64,000 bases of DNA from Stappia sp. 28M-7 (GTDB lineage Bacteria; Pseudomonadota; Alphaproteobacteria; Rhizobiales; Stappiaceae): NCBI RefSeq assembly GCF_014252955.1, contig NZ_JACMIA010000002.1, positions 62,001 through 126,000 of the forward strand. The letters run 5' to 3'. Position 1 is the stretch's first letter. Each line of letters opens with the position of its first letter. Of this stretch, positions 28,428-41,716 are shown in pieces. Position numbers and translations under genes: made by a program. Under the pieces are notes generated by a model, which was not told where the DNA came from, did not search any database, and saw only the letters and a list, made by a program, of their open reading frames with translations.

Positions 28428-29291
28428 GTGCGCTGGGGAGTCGAACAACGGCTTGAGTTTGTCGAGTTCCGCCTGTTCTGGGAGGGTGCGATCAACCGCG
28501 CCGATATTGTTGATTTTTTTGGCGTTTCTGTTCCGCAGGCGTCGAAGGATCTGACCCTCTACCAAGAACGCGCGCCGGGCAATATGGTGTACGACACACG
28601 CGGCAAGCGCTATGTCGCGGCCGAGAGGTTTGTTCTACGCTTCCTCGATCCTGACCCTTATGTGTACCTTGCCCAGCTCCGCTCTGTCGCAGAAGGGACC
28701 GTCCCGGCCCATGATTCGCTGATAGCGGTGCTGCCAAACACCGATGTGGCACTTACGCCCAAGCGCGACATCGATATCGAGGTTCTAAGGAATGTCCTCG
28801 ATGCCACCCGCGAAGGTGCTTCGCTGGACATCTATTATCAGTCGATGAACCGGTCGCGGCCTGATCCGATATGGCGCAGGATCACACCGCACGCCTTTGG
28901 CTACGACGGCTTCCGCTGGCACGCGCGGGCGTATTGCCATCTTGAGCACAAGTTCAAGGACTTTCTGCTGCCGCGCATCCTCGATGTAGGGCGAAAGGAC
29001 AAACCCGGAGCTTCCGGGGATGAGGACTGGCTCTGGAACAACTTCTTTGATGTCGTCATCGGCCCACATCCCGATTTGACGGAAAGCCAGAAGAAAGTTG
29101 TCGCCAAGGATTATGGGTTCGAGCATGGCAACGGCACGCTGTCCATCCGCTACGCAATGCTGTTCTATGTGCTTAAACGACTTGGCCTGCTTGGCGATGC
29201 CGCAAAACAAAGTGCCCGTACACAGCACATCGTTACAGTGAACCGGAAGGAAACCGAGGCAGCGTTGAAACAGGCGGAATATCAGCTATGA
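28428..29291 (+). CDS. WYL-domain transcriptional regulator (BrxR-like)
   Basis: 287 residues from a GTG start. The N-terminal winged helix (FRLFWEGAINRADIVDFFGVSVPQASKDL) is followed by a WYL domain (SLDIYYQSMNR...ITPHAFGYDGFRWHARAY) and a WCX-type C-terminus. This matches regulators that head BREX, DISARM and Hma-type loci and repress them until a phage-derived ligand is sensed. It is divergent from block B and 25 bases ahead of the helicase, so it may control both blocks. The closest functional reference known to me is BrxR; ligand unknown. Confidence 0.82.
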   Translation: MRWGVEQRLEFVEFRLFWEGAINRADIVDFFGVSVPQASKDLTLYQERAPGNMVYDTRGKRYVAAERFVLRFLDPDPYVYLAQLRSVAEGTVPAHDSLIAVLPNTDVALTPKRDIDIEVLRNVLDATREGASLDIYYQSMNRSRPDPIWRRITPHAFGYDGFRWHARAYCHLEHKFKDFLLPRILDVGRKDKPGASGDEDWLWNNFFDVVIGPHPDLTESQKKVVAKDYGFEHGNGTLSIRYAMLFYVLKRLGLLGDAAKQSARTQHIVTVNRKETEAALKQAEYQL

Positions 29292-29316
29292 CCGCATTTG
29301 GGGGACACGTCGGCTA

Positions 29317-32300
29317 ATGGGGGCGAGACTCGAAGATATCAAGAACGGCGCGTCAGTCCGCGGCATTGCGTCCGCGCAGCCGGTTCAGGTTGTGTCCGTC
29401 GACTGGATCGGCGACCAAGCCATTAGCGTCGTCTTCCGCGATCACAGTGGAACCGTTGCCGAATCCATTCTCTATCGAGACGACGAACACCGGCTCGAAG
29501 TCGAGAAAACGGGCCGCCCCTGGTCTTTCGATGCCGACGGCGCATTGCTGCGGCTGGTCACGGAAGCCAACCGGATCAAGCTTGCGCATTATTTCGACCC
29601 CTATCTCGCGATCCATACCAGCCTGGTCGATCCGCTGCCGCATCAGATTTCGGCCGTCTATGGCGAGATGCTCCCCCGCCAGCCGCTGCGCTTCCTCCTC
29701 GCCGACGATCCCGGCGCGGGCAAGACGATCATGGCTGGCCTTCTCATCAAGGAACTCATCGCGCGCAGCGATCTCGAACGGTGCCTCGTCGTCGCACCTG
29801 GCAGCCTGGTCGAGCAGTGGCAGGACGAGCTCGGCCAGAAGTTCAATCTGGAATTCGACATCCTCACGCGCGACATGATCGAGACGTCGCGATCCGGCAA
29901 TCCGTTCTCCGACCGCAACCGGCTGATCGTGCGTCTCGACGTCCTGGCGCGCAATGAAGAGCTCCAGGACAAGCTCATGAGCGCGCAGGAATGGGACCTG
30001 ATCATCTGCGACGAAGCGCACCGCATGTCGGCCACCTATTTCGGCGGTGAAGTGAAATACACCAAGCGCTACCAGATCGGCCAGAAGCTCGGCCAGGCCT
30101 GCCGCCACCTGCTGCTGATGTCGGCGACACCGCACAACGGTAAGGAAGAAGACTTCCAGCTCTTCATGGCTCTGCTTGACGGTGACCGTTTCGAGGGCCG
30201 GTTCCGCGATGGCGTCCATTATGCCGATACAGAAGACATGATGCGGCGGCTGACCAAGGAGGAACTGCTTAAATTCGATGGCCGACCGCTGTTTCCCGAG
30301 CGTCGGGCCTACACTGTCAAGTATGAGCTCTCCGAGGGTGAGGCCGCGCTTTATACGGCGGTCACTGAGTACGTGCGGACCGAGATGAACCGCGTGCAGC
30401 GCTTTGCCGAGGGCGACGGCAAGAGGCGGAACAATGTTGGCTTCGCCTTGCAGATCCTCCAGCGCCGCCTGGCGTCTTCGCCGGCCGCAATCTACCAGTC
30501 GCTGAAGCGCCGCCGCGAGCGTCTGGAAAGCGAGCTCGGCGAGGCGCGCCTTGCTACGAAGGGCCGCCGGGCTAGCTTCGACGAGCGGGCGGTCAATGCC
30601 GACGTCCTGCGCAACATCGAGGAATATGGGCAGGAGGAGATCGACGAGCTCGAGGACCTGATCTCCACCGGTGCGACGACCGCCGAGACTGTGGAGCAGC
30701 TCGCTCTTGAGGTCGAGACGCTGAAAAGCCTCGAAGCCATGGCGCTTGGCGTGCTGCGTTCCGGCGTGGACACGAAATGGAGCCAGCTCAACCGCATCCT
30801 CGACGATGATTTGATGATCGACTCGGCCAAGAACCGCCGAAAGCTGATCATCTTCACCGAACCGAAGGATACCCTGAACTACCTGCTCGAAAAGGTGCGC
30901 GCGCGTCTTGGCAATCCCGAAGCGGTGGATGTGATCCACGGTGGTGTATCACGCGAGGAACGCCGGAAGGTGGTCGAACGCTTCATGCAGGACAAGGACC
31001 TGCTCGTGCTGATCGCGAACGATGCCGCCGGCGAAGGCGTCAACCTCCAACGCGGACATCTGATGGTCAATTACGACCTGCCTTGGAATCCCAACAAGAT
31101 CGAACAACGCTTCGGGCGCATCCATCGCATCGGCCAGACGGAGGTTTGCCACCTCTGGAACCTAGTCGCGGCCGACACGCGCGAGGGCGAAGTCTATGCC
31201 CGCCTCCTCGAAAAGCTGGAGGCTGCGCGCGAGGCCCTGGGTGGGCGCGTCTATGACGTGCTTGGCGAATTGTTCGAGGGCACCGCACTCAAGGACCTTC
31301 TGTTCCACGCGATTCAGTATGGCGAGCAGGACGAGGTGAAGGCTCGCCTTCTGCAACAGGTCGATGGCGCGGTCGACCAGACGCACCTGCTTGAGCTGCT
31401 TCGACGCCGGGCTCTGACTAACGATACCATGCCCGAAGCCAAGGTCGAGGAACTGCGGCTTGAGATGGAACGGGCCGAAGCACTGCGCCTTCAGCCGCAT
31501 CACATCCAGAGCTTCTTCGTTGAGGCATTCCAGCATCTCGGCGGCCGCCTCAAGCGCCGCGAGGAGGGACGTTGGGAAGTGACTCATGTGCCGGGGCGCA
31601 TCCGCGAACGCGATCGGCAGATCGGCACCGGCGCGCCGATTCAAAAGCAGTATGAGCGGATCTGCTTCGAAAAGGGCCTGATCAACCAGCAGCCGGTAGC
31701 GGCCTTCATCTGTCCTGGGCACCCGCTGCTAGAAGCGGTGATTAGCCTGATCCGCGAGCAGTATGAGCAGATCATGCGACAGGGCGCGATCCTGGTCGAT
31801 GATACTGACCCGGGCGATAGCCTCTCGGCGATCTTCCTTCTGGAACACACGGTGCAGGATGGACGGATGACGAGCGGCGGCAAACCGAATGTGATCTCGC
31901 AACGCCTCCAGTTCACCGCGATCGACAAGGCGGGTGATGCGGTCAACGCTGGTATCGCGCCGCATCTCAACCTTCGCCCCGCAACTACCGAAGAGATCGA
32001 GGCCGTCAGCGACCTGCTGGATGAGGATTGGCTGACGAGTGAGCTGGAGAAGACAGCCATCCGCTTCGCCACCGTGGAGCTGGCACAGGGGCATGTCGCG
32101 GAGATCAAGGCCCGCCGCCTTCCGGAGATCGACAAGGTCGAACAGGAGGTTCGCGCCCGGCTCAAGAAAGAAATCAATTACTGGGATTCCCGGGCCTTCG
32201 AGCTGAAAGAGGAAGAGAAGGCCGGCAAGAAGGCACGGCTGAGCTGGCAAAATGCCCAGCGACGCGCCGAGGAACTGGCCGAGCGCCAGAAGCGCCGAAT

Positions 32301-32820
32301 GGACCAACTGGAGCGGGAGCGGTTCATCACTTCGCAGCCACCCCGCGTGCGTGGCGGGATGGTGGTCATTCCGCGAGGTCTTCTTGTCGCTCGTCAATCA
32401 CCAACCGTACCCAACCGCTTCGCCGAAGACCCGGCGGCGCGGCGCGCGATCGAACTCGCCGCGATGGAAGCGGTCATGACCGCAGAACGCGCGCTCGGGC
32501 ATGTTCCTGTCGACGTCTCCGCACAAAAGATTGGCTACGATATCGCGTCGCACGATCCGAAATCGGGGCACCTGCGCTTCATCGAGGTCAAAGGACGCAT
32601 CGACGGCGCTGACACCGTGATGATCACGCGGCAAGAGATCATCACTTCGCTGCACGAGCCGGAGAAGTTCATCCTGGCGATCGTCTCCGTCAATGGCGGC
32701 TTCGCTCATGCGCCGCGCTATGTGCGCGGCCCGCTCGTCGAGCGGGAGCCGTCGTTCCTCGAAACCGCGATCCAGTTCGACCTCCGACGCCTGCTGGAGC
32801 GGGCGCGAGAGCCGGCATAA
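29317..32820 (+). CDS. SNF2-family helicase with C-terminal DUF3883 domain (Hma-type helicase)
   Basis: 1167 residues. Walker A LADDPGAGKTIMAG (128-141), DEAH (ICDEAHRMS, about 232), motif III LMSATPHNGKEED (about 268), and C-terminal motifs IHGGVSREERRK, NDAAGEGVNLQ and FGRIHRIGQTE (about 535-610). A basic coiled-coil segment at about 930-1000 leads to a DUF3883-like tail (IGYDIASHD...RFIEVKGRIDGADT) with endonuclease-like EVKG. This architecture is that of SNF2 proteins in Hma and DISARM-like loci. It should use ATP to move along or remodel DNA with the downstream methylase and ATPase. An RBS-like GGGGGA lies before the ATG. Confidence 0.88.
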   Translation: MGARLEDIKNGASVRGIASAQPVQVVSVDWIGDQAISVVFRDHSGTVAESILYRDDEHRLEVEKTGRPWSFDADGALLRLVTEANRIKLAHYFDPYLAIHTSLVDPLPHQISAVYGEMLPRQPLRFLLADDPGAGKTIMAGLLIKELIARSDLERCLVVAPGSLVEQWQDELGQKFNLEFDILTRDMIETSRSGNPFSDRNRLIVRLDVLARNEELQDKLMSAQEWDLIICDEAHRMSATYFGGEVKYTKRYQIGQKLGQACRHLLLMSATPHNGKEEDFQLFMALLDGDRFEGRFRDGVHYADTEDMMRRLTKEELLKFDGRPLFPERRAYTVKYELSEGEAALYTAVTEYVRTEMNRVQRFAEGDGKRRNNVGFALQILQRRLASSPAAIYQSLKRRRERLESELGEARLATKGRRASFDERAVNADVLRNIEEYGQEEIDELEDLISTGATTAETVEQLALEVETLKSLEAMALGVLRSGVDTKWSQLNRILDDDLMIDSAKNRRKLIIFTEPKDTLNYLLEKVRARLGNPEAVDVIHGGVSREERRKVVERFMQDKDLLVLIANDAAGEGVNLQRGHLMVNYDLPWNPNKIEQRFGRIHRIGQTEVCHLWNLVAADTREGEVYARLLEKLEAAREALGGRVYDVLGELFEGTALKDLLFHAIQYGEQDEVKARLLQQVDGAVDQTHLLELLRRRALTNDTMPEAKVEELRLEMERAEALRLQPHHIQSFFVEAFQHLGGRLKRREEGRWEVTHVPGRIRERDRQIGTGAPIQKQYERICFEKGLINQQPVAAFICPGHPLLEAVISLIREQYEQIMRQGAILVDDTDPGDSLSAIFLLEHTVQDGRMTSGGKPNVISQRLQFTAIDKAGDAVNAGIAPHLNLRPATTEEIEAVSDLLDEDWLTSELEKTAIRFATVELAQGHVAEIKARRLPEIDKVEQEVRARLKKEINYWDSRAFELKEEEKAGKKARLSWQNAQRRAEELAERQKRRMDQLERERFITSQPPRVRGGMVVIPRGLLVARQSPTVPNRFAEDPAARRAIELAAMEAVMTAERALGHVPVDVSAQKIGYDIASHDPKSGHLRFIEVKGRIDGADTVMITRQEIITSLHEPEKFILAIVSVNGGFAHAPRYVRGPLVEREPSFLETAIQFDLRRLLERAREPA

Positions 32821-32831
32821 AGGGGGATCAC

Positions 32832-34463
32832 ATGAGGCAGACTGCTGAGAACATTTCCGTGCATGACGCTGAGCAGCGCATCTTCGTGCAAATCGCGTCG
32901 CAGGTCGGGCTTGTTGTTCGCGGTCCCGACATTTTCCGTGAGCTGCAAAAGCGAGTTTTGAGGTGGGGATTCGATCCCGGCAGAAACCTGAGAAATATTC
33001 CCGCCGGCGCTTGGGATGGGGATTCCTTTGAGATTGATCAGGACAATTCTGAACAGGCCGAGGCGATCAAGCTGGAAGAGCCTCGGTATTGGGCGTTCAG
33101 ACTGCGCGAGCGACTCAAAGATACGTCGCGCATCTGGACTACCGAGGTAGGTATCGCGGAACGGAGCGCCACGGAAGCAGTTTTCGGAGTTCGTCTCATC
33201 GGCGCACAGCGGGGAAGCGCCGAGCCGATTCCTCGCTCGATACCCAATTTCGTTCGTGGCGTTGCATTTACGCAGGACGCCTATCTTGATGGCCGCCCGA
33301 CATCGGCTGATCCGTGGCTCGTGGAGTCAGAACAGGATGTCGATGAGCTTGTAGCCTTTCTGGAAGCGCCGCATCGCCATCATCCCGTCGTCGTCTTCGC
33401 TACACCAGAGGGAAGCGAAAACGCCGACGAGACGGCAATTCCTGTCCCCCCCTTCATCCGAAGGACGGTCGGATTTGTGCATGCGGTTGTCATTACATCC
33501 GAAGCGGCATTCTCTTTGACGAACCGCGTGGGGCGAGAGTTCTCGGTCTATCGGCAGGCAGTTCGAACCTACAATCCCGGCTTTAGCCCAGACGCGCATC
33601 TCCCGACCGACCATCCAGTCGCGACTGCCGCACGCATCGCCGACTGGGGAGATAGTGTCGGCTCAACCTTTGCGGATTTCCTCGTTGAGCAGGCCCTTCG
33701 GATCACTCGCCCGCGCGACGTTCTCGAACGGGAGCAACCGTCGTTTCAGCACGTCAAGCGCATTGCGGCGCAACGGGCTCGCGAAAGCGCCTCCGCCGAA
33801 GGGCAAGGCGACGCCGAGCTTTTGCGGCTTGCAGACGAGGAGTTGCGCGCAGCGAAGCAAGAGGCCGAAGCCAGTCTTGAGCTGGCGCTTAACGCCGACG
33901 CCGAGCGGCAACAGGCTCTGTCGGAATTGCGGCAGATTAAGGCGAGCTATATGGCGCTCCAAGCACGCCTTGATGCGGTGCTTTCAGAGCACCCGAAGAG
34001 CGCAGAGCCGATTTTTCCGGACAGCTTGGACGAGATCGAGACCTGGGCCCAAGCTCACTTGAGTGGCCAAGTGGAGCTGCATCCCAAGGCGATCAAGGCT
34101 GCGAGGGGTTCAGATTTCAAGGATGTCGCACTTGTCTACAACGCGCTCCTGATGATGCGGAATCTCTATGTCCCCATGCGCCGCACCGGCGGTATCGAGC
34201 ACAAGAATGCTTTTGAGCAAAGGCTCGGGGAGCTTGGTTTGGAAAATACTCCATGCTTTGCCCAAGAAAACAAGGCAAAGAACTTTGGAGGAGCATATTT
34301 CGTTCGTTATCAGGACTCTACGCGCGAGCTTGATTGGCATCTGAAAGGCAGCAACAGCCGCGATGGACGGCTGGGCTTCCGCCTATACTATTTCTGGGAC
34401 GCTGAGACCGGCCGCGTTGTCGTCGGGTACTTTCCCGGACACCTCAAGAACGACATCACGTAG
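32832..34463 (+). CDS. Unrecognised 543-residue protein embedded in the Hma-type operon
   Basis: No family recognised. Residues 1-130 are mixed alpha/beta. About 135-255 contains blocks VRGVAF, HPVVVFA, PPFIRRTVGFVHAVVIT and GREFSVYRQAVRTYNPGF. About 310-390 is a charged helical coiled coil. About 410-543 forms a compact C-terminal domain ending LDWHLKGSNSRDGRLGFRLYYFWD and RVVVGYFPGHL, which recalls small RelE/ParE-like folds in its basic beta-strand pattern, though I cannot name a catalytic triad. It begins 11 bases after the helicase and ends seven bases before the methylase, and AGGGGGA precedes its ATG as it does for the ATPase gene. I infer an effector or recognition subunit specific to this locus. 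Confidence 0.75.
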   Translation: MRQTAENISVHDAEQRIFVQIASQVGLVVRGPDIFRELQKRVLRWGFDPGRNLRNIPAGAWDGDSFEIDQDNSEQAEAIKLEEPRYWAFRLRERLKDTSRIWTTEVGIAERSATEAVFGVRLIGAQRGSAEPIPRSIPNFVRGVAFTQDAYLDGRPTSADPWLVESEQDVDELVAFLEAPHRHHPVVVFATPEGSENADETAIPVPPFIRRTVGFVHAVVITSEAAFSLTNRVGREFSVYRQAVRTYNPGFSPDAHLPTDHPVATAARIADWGDSVGSTFADFLVEQALRITRPRDVLEREQPSFQHVKRIAAQRARESASAEGQGDAELLRLADEELRAAKQEAEASLELALNADAERQQALSELRQIKASYMALQARLDAVLSEHPKSAEPIFPDSLDEIETWAQAHLSGQVELHPKAIKAARGSDFKDVALVYNALLMMRNLYVPMRRTGGIEHKNAFEQRLGELGLENTPCFAQENKAKNFGGAYFVRYQDSTRELDWHLKGSNSRDGRLGFRLYYFWDAETGRVVVGYFPGHLKNDIT

Positions 34464-34470
34464 GGCCACA

Positions 34471-37377
34471 ATGACATACAAAAAGAAACTCATCGAAGTC
34501 GCCATTCCACTCGAAGCGATCAACGCGGCGTCGGCGCGTGAGAAGTCGATCCGGCATGGGCATCCGTCCACACTGCATTTGTGGTGGGCTCGGCGACCGC
34601 TGGCGGCATGCCGGGCTGTACTATTCGCCCAGCTCGTCGACGACCCTTCTTCTCGCGTCGGTGAACTGCTCGCCGATTCGCAACTCCGCGCTCAGGCGGA
34701 GGCGGAGCTACCGGAGCGCCTAACCGCCTGGGAGAACAGCAAGGCCTCGGCGCAAGGAGCGGCAGCCAACGCGCCAGAGCCGACGCTGGAGGATGTGGCG
34801 GTCGAGATCGAACGCAAGCGGCTCTTCGCAATCATCGAGGATTTGGTGAAGTGGGAGAACTCGACCAACGAGGAAGTGCTGGAACGCGCCCGGGTCGAAA
34901 TCCGCAAGAGCTGCGGCGGCGAACTGCCCCCGGTCTATGACCCGTTCTCGGGCGGCGGGTCGATCCCGCTCGAGGCGCAGCGGCTGGGCCTGCCCGCCTA
35001 TGGGTCGGACCTGAACCCTGTGGCGGTGATGATCGGCAAGGCGATGATCGAGATCCCGCCGAAGTTCAAGGACATGCCCCCCATCCACCCCGGCATCAAG
35101 GAGCGGTCGTTCTACCGCAACGCCGAAGGGCTGGCCGAGGATGTAAAATACTATGGCGAATGGATGCGCGAGAAGGCACGCGAGCGCATCGGGCACCTCT
35201 ACCCGCAGGTGGACCTGCCGAAGGAGTATGGTGGCGGCAAGGCAACGGTGATCGCCTGGATCTGGGCGCGGACGGTGCCGAGCCCGGACCCTGCGTTCTC
35301 GGATGTGCAGGTACCGATCGCGTCGAGCTTCCTGCTGAGCTCCAAGCCGGGCAATGAGGTTTGGATCGAACCACTTATCGACAAGTCGTCAAAAACGATC
35401 ACTTATCGCATCCGGCACAAGGGGACCAAGGCTGAAATTGCAGCTGCGAAAGACGGCACCAAGGCGGGACGCGGAGCGAACTTTCGCTGCATCATGTCGG
35501 ATACGGCAATCACTCCGAAGCACATCACCTCCGCCGGCAAAGCCGGTCATATGGGCCAGACACTTATTGCCATAGTGGCTGAGGGCAAAGGTGGGCGCGC
35601 CTATGTTGCGCCTTCCTCTGCTCATGAAGCCGCCGCGCTTGAGGTTAAGCCAAGCTGGAAGCCGGAACAGCTCCAACCCGAGAACCCGCGTTGGTTTTCG
35701 CCGCCCGCATACGGCATGGAATCATTTGGTGATCTGTTCACAGATCGGCAGTTGATGGCACTGAACACGTTCAGCGATCTGGTGAACGAGGTGCGGGCAC
35801 AGATCGAGAGTGACGCGGTTGCGGCAGGAAGCTCCGCCGACTCTACTCCGCTCCGCGATGGTGGTAAGGGGGCCAAGGCTTATTCTGAGGCAGTGAGCGT
35901 CTATCTGGCATTCGCTATCGACAGATTGGCGGATGCAGGAAGCTCAATTGCGACTTGGTCCTCGTCAGGATTCATTCGCTTCACGTTCGCAAGACAGGCA
36001 ATCCCGATGACTTGGGATTTTGCCGAGTGCAACGTCATGAGTGATAGCACAGGCAATTTCATGGGTGCGGTTGATTGGGTCTGGAAGGCATTACTTGGGT
36101 TCGGCCCAAACGCCGCCGGGTCCGCGATCCAGCATGACGCTCAAAACGTCGTTCTTCCTGCTGGTGCTGTGGTTTCCACGGACCCGCCGTACTATGACAA
36201 TATCGGATATGCCGATCTCTCCGATTATTTTTATGTTTGGCTGCGTCGAAACATTAAAGATGTTTATCCGGCGCTGAGCGGAACCATTGCAGTTCCAAAA
36301 GCCGAAGAGCTCGTGGCGACACCGTATCGCCACGGTGGAAAGGCAAATGCTGAAACTCATTTCCTCGGTGGAATGACTGCCGCGATATCAAGTCTTGCCA
36401 GTCAGTCTTCGCCGGATTTCCCTGCGACCATCTATTACGCGTTCAAGCAGAGTGAGATCGAACAGGATGGTCTGGCTTCCACAGGATGGGCAACGTTTCT
36501 TCAAGCGGTGATTTCATCTGGCTATGCAATAGTCGGCACGTGGCCTGTGCGCACTGAACGAGCAGCAAGGACAATTGCTACTGGCACCAATGCCCTCGCC
36601 AATTCGGTCGTCCTCGTCTGCCGCAAGAAGGACGGCGCGGCCGACACGATCACCCGCGCCGAGTTCATCCGCGCCCTGAAACGCGAACTGCCCCCGGCCA
36701 TCGCCGAGCTTCAGGCGGCCAACATTGCGCCTGCCGACATGCCTCAATCGGCCATCGGCCCCGGCATGGGCGTGTTCTCGCGCTACAAGTCGGTCCTAGA
36801 ATCCGACGACAGCCCGATGAGTGTGAAGACCGCGCTTCAGCTCATCAATCGGGAACTCGACGAATATCTCGGCGGCATCCAGGGCGAGTTCGACGCCGAC
36901 ACCCGTTTCGCCATCACCTGGTTCGAGCAGCATGGCATTGGCAAAGGCGATTACGGCGTGGCCGATAACCTCGCCCGCGCGCGCGGCATCTCGGTCGAGA
37001 GCGTTAAGCACGCCGGCATCGTCGAAAGCGCCGCCGGCAAGGTTCGCATCCTCGCCCGCGATGAACTCGACGACGATTGGGAGCCGGAGGAAGACCGCCA
37101 CCTGACAGTGTGGGAGTGCCTCCAGCATCTCGTCCGACAGCATGAGAAGGACGGGATATCTCACGATACCGCCGTTCTCTTAAAGAAGGTCAACACCAGG
37201 GCCGAGGCGGTGAAGGACCTCGCCTACTGCCTCTACGACATCAGCGCCAACAAGCGGAAAGATGCGAAGGAAGCCACGGCCTACAACGCGTTGATCGCCG
37301 ACTGGGCGGAACTGACCCGGCAGGCGGCGTCGATCCACGACACGAGCGGCGATCGCCAGATCCGGCTGGACATTTAA
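34471..37377 (+). CDS. DUF1156-domain DNA N6-adenine (or N4-cytosine) methyltransferase, Hma-type
   Basis: 968 residues. The N-terminal DUF1156 motif (KLIEVAIPLEAINAASAREKSI, then GHPSTLHLWWARRPLAA) is followed by the SAM site VYDPFSGGGSIPLEAQRLG (about 155-173) and the catalytic motif TDPPYYDNIGYADLSDYFYVW (about 570). The DPPY form is that of adenine or N4-cytosine methylases. A large region separates and follows these motifs, as usual in DUF1156 proteins. It probably marks host DNA to protect it from the associated helicase and nuclease, as in DISARM and BREX. Start at 34471 is preferred over an upstream in-frame ATG that lies in the previous gene. Confidence 0.88.
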   Translation: MTYKKKLIEVAIPLEAINAASAREKSIRHGHPSTLHLWWARRPLAACRAVLFAQLVDDPSSRVGELLADSQLRAQAEAELPERLTAWENSKASAQGAAANAPEPTLEDVAVEIERKRLFAIIEDLVKWENSTNEEVLERARVEIRKSCGGELPPVYDPFSGGGSIPLEAQRLGLPAYGSDLNPVAVMIGKAMIEIPPKFKDMPPIHPGIKERSFYRNAEGLAEDVKYYGEWMREKARERIGHLYPQVDLPKEYGGGKATVIAWIWARTVPSPDPAFSDVQVPIASSFLLSSKPGNEVWIEPLIDKSSKTITYRIRHKGTKAEIAAAKDGTKAGRGANFRCIMSDTAITPKHITSAGKAGHMGQTLIAIVAEGKGGRAYVAPSSAHEAAALEVKPSWKPEQLQPENPRWFSPPAYGMESFGDLFTDRQLMALNTFSDLVNEVRAQIESDAVAAGSSADSTPLRDGGKGAKAYSEAVSVYLAFAIDRLADAGSSIATWSSSGFIRFTFARQAIPMTWDFAECNVMSDSTGNFMGAVDWVWKALLGFGPNAAGSAIQHDAQNVVLPAGAVVSTDPPYYDNIGYADLSDYFYVWLRRNIKDVYPALSGTIAVPKAEELVATPYRHGGKANAETHFLGGMTAAISSLASQSSPDFPATIYYAFKQSEIEQDGLASTGWATFLQAVISSGYAIVGTWPVRTERAARTIATGTNALANSVVLVCRKKDGAADTITRAEFIRALKRELPPAIAELQAANIAPADMPQSAIGPGMGVFSRYKSVLESDDSPMSVKTALQLINRELDEYLGGIQGEFDADTRFAITWFEQHGIGKGDYGVADNLARARGISVESVKHAGIVESAAGKVRILARDELDDDWEPEEDRHLTVWECLQHLVRQHEKDGISHDTAVLLKKVNTRAEAVKDLAYCLYDISANKRKDAKEATAYNALIADWAELTRQAASIHDTSGDRQIRLDI

Positions 37378-37389
37378 GGGGGAACGGAC

Positions 37390-40686
<3,297 letters not shown>

Positions 40687-40723
40687 CCAGGCGGGCCGCG
40701 GCGTGGTCTGTCCGTCACCGATG

Positions 40724-41716
40724 TCAGGCCGACTGGTGAGATGCCCTTGCCGTGTGGCCCAGGGTGCGCGCCAAACTCAGCAGCCGCCGGCATGCGGGGT
40801 TATCGTTTCGGGCGGACCAGACCATGCTGAACGGCAATACCTCACCAGCGAGTTGCCGATAAGCGATGCCAGGAAACTGCGCGACGGTCGTAGCCTCGCT
40901 CGTCAGCGTGAGGCCGCGACCTACGGCAACCAGGGAAAGGATGTTGTCGCGTCCGACCTGTTGGGGGTGAATCTCAGGATGGCTGCCGAGGTCTGCAAGG
41001 TGTGCAACCAGGTAGTCGTGGATTTCCTGGCCCGGGGCAACATCGCTCACGATGAACCGCTCCGACACCAGGTCCGGCCATCCGAGTTCGACCTTGTTTG
41101 CCAGGGGATGATCGTCGGGCAACACGACGAAGACCCTCTCGTACCACAGATGCTCGGTCTCACAGCCGTCCCAGGTCTTCGTGCCCGTTATAAAGGCCAC
41201 GTCGAGATTCAATGTCCGGACGGCAGCGACGTGCTCCGCCGGGTTTCCCTCGATGGGATCGACCCGGACATTCGGATGGAGTTTACCGAACCGTCGCAGC
41301 AGGTCGAACAGGAAGCCGGACGCAAGCGACGAGAAGACGCCGACCCGGACGTGTCCCTCCTCGGACCGGCCAACCGCAGCGACTTCACTGGCGCCTGCGT
41401 CGATATGCCGGAGCGCCGTCCTCGCTGGCTTCAGAAACCGCTGGCCGGCAAGCGTCAAGCGAACTCCACCAGCATGACGCTGAAACAGGGACGCGCCGAG
41501 TTCATCTTCCATGTCGCGAATGCGGCGGCTGATGGCCGACTCTTCGATATCGAGTGCTCGGCCCGCCTTTCGGAAGCTGCCGTGCTCTGCCGCCGCCACG
41601 AAATAACGGAGGTGTTGGAGCTTAATGCGGCTGCGCGGCAGCTCGGGTATCAGGATTTCATCTGGAGCATTGTCGCTCGGACGGGGAACGATATTTTCCG
41701 CCCCATCCACGATCAC
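40724..41716 (-). CDS. LysR-family transcriptional regulator
   Basis: 330 residues. The LysR helix-turn-helix begins after a 30-residue extension: KLQHLRYFVAAAEHGSFRKAGRALDIEESAISRRIR, followed by DELGASLFQRHAGGVRLT and a periplasmic-binding-protein-like effector domain. Genes of this type often sit at the cargo edge of trb modules in alphaproteobacterial ICEs. It converges on the DUF499 gene with a gap of 37 bases and is divergent from the TetR gene. Its targets are unknown. Confidence 0.88.
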   Translation of the reverse strand: MIVDGAENIVPRPSDNAPDEILIPELPRSRIKLQHLRYFVAAAEHGSFRKAGRALDIEESAISRRIRDMEDELGASLFQRHAGGVRLTLAGQRFLKPARTALRHIDAGASEVAAVGRSEEGHVRVGVFSSLASGFLFDLLRRFGKLHPNVRVDPIEGNPAEHVAAVRTLNLDVAFITGTKTWDGCETEHLWYERVFVVLPDDHPLANKVELGWPDLVSERFIVSDVAPGQEIHDYLVAHLADLGSHPEIHPQQVGRDNILSLVAVGRGLTLTSEATTVAQFPGIAYRQLAGEVLPFSMVWSARNDNPACRRLLSLARTLGHTARASHQSA

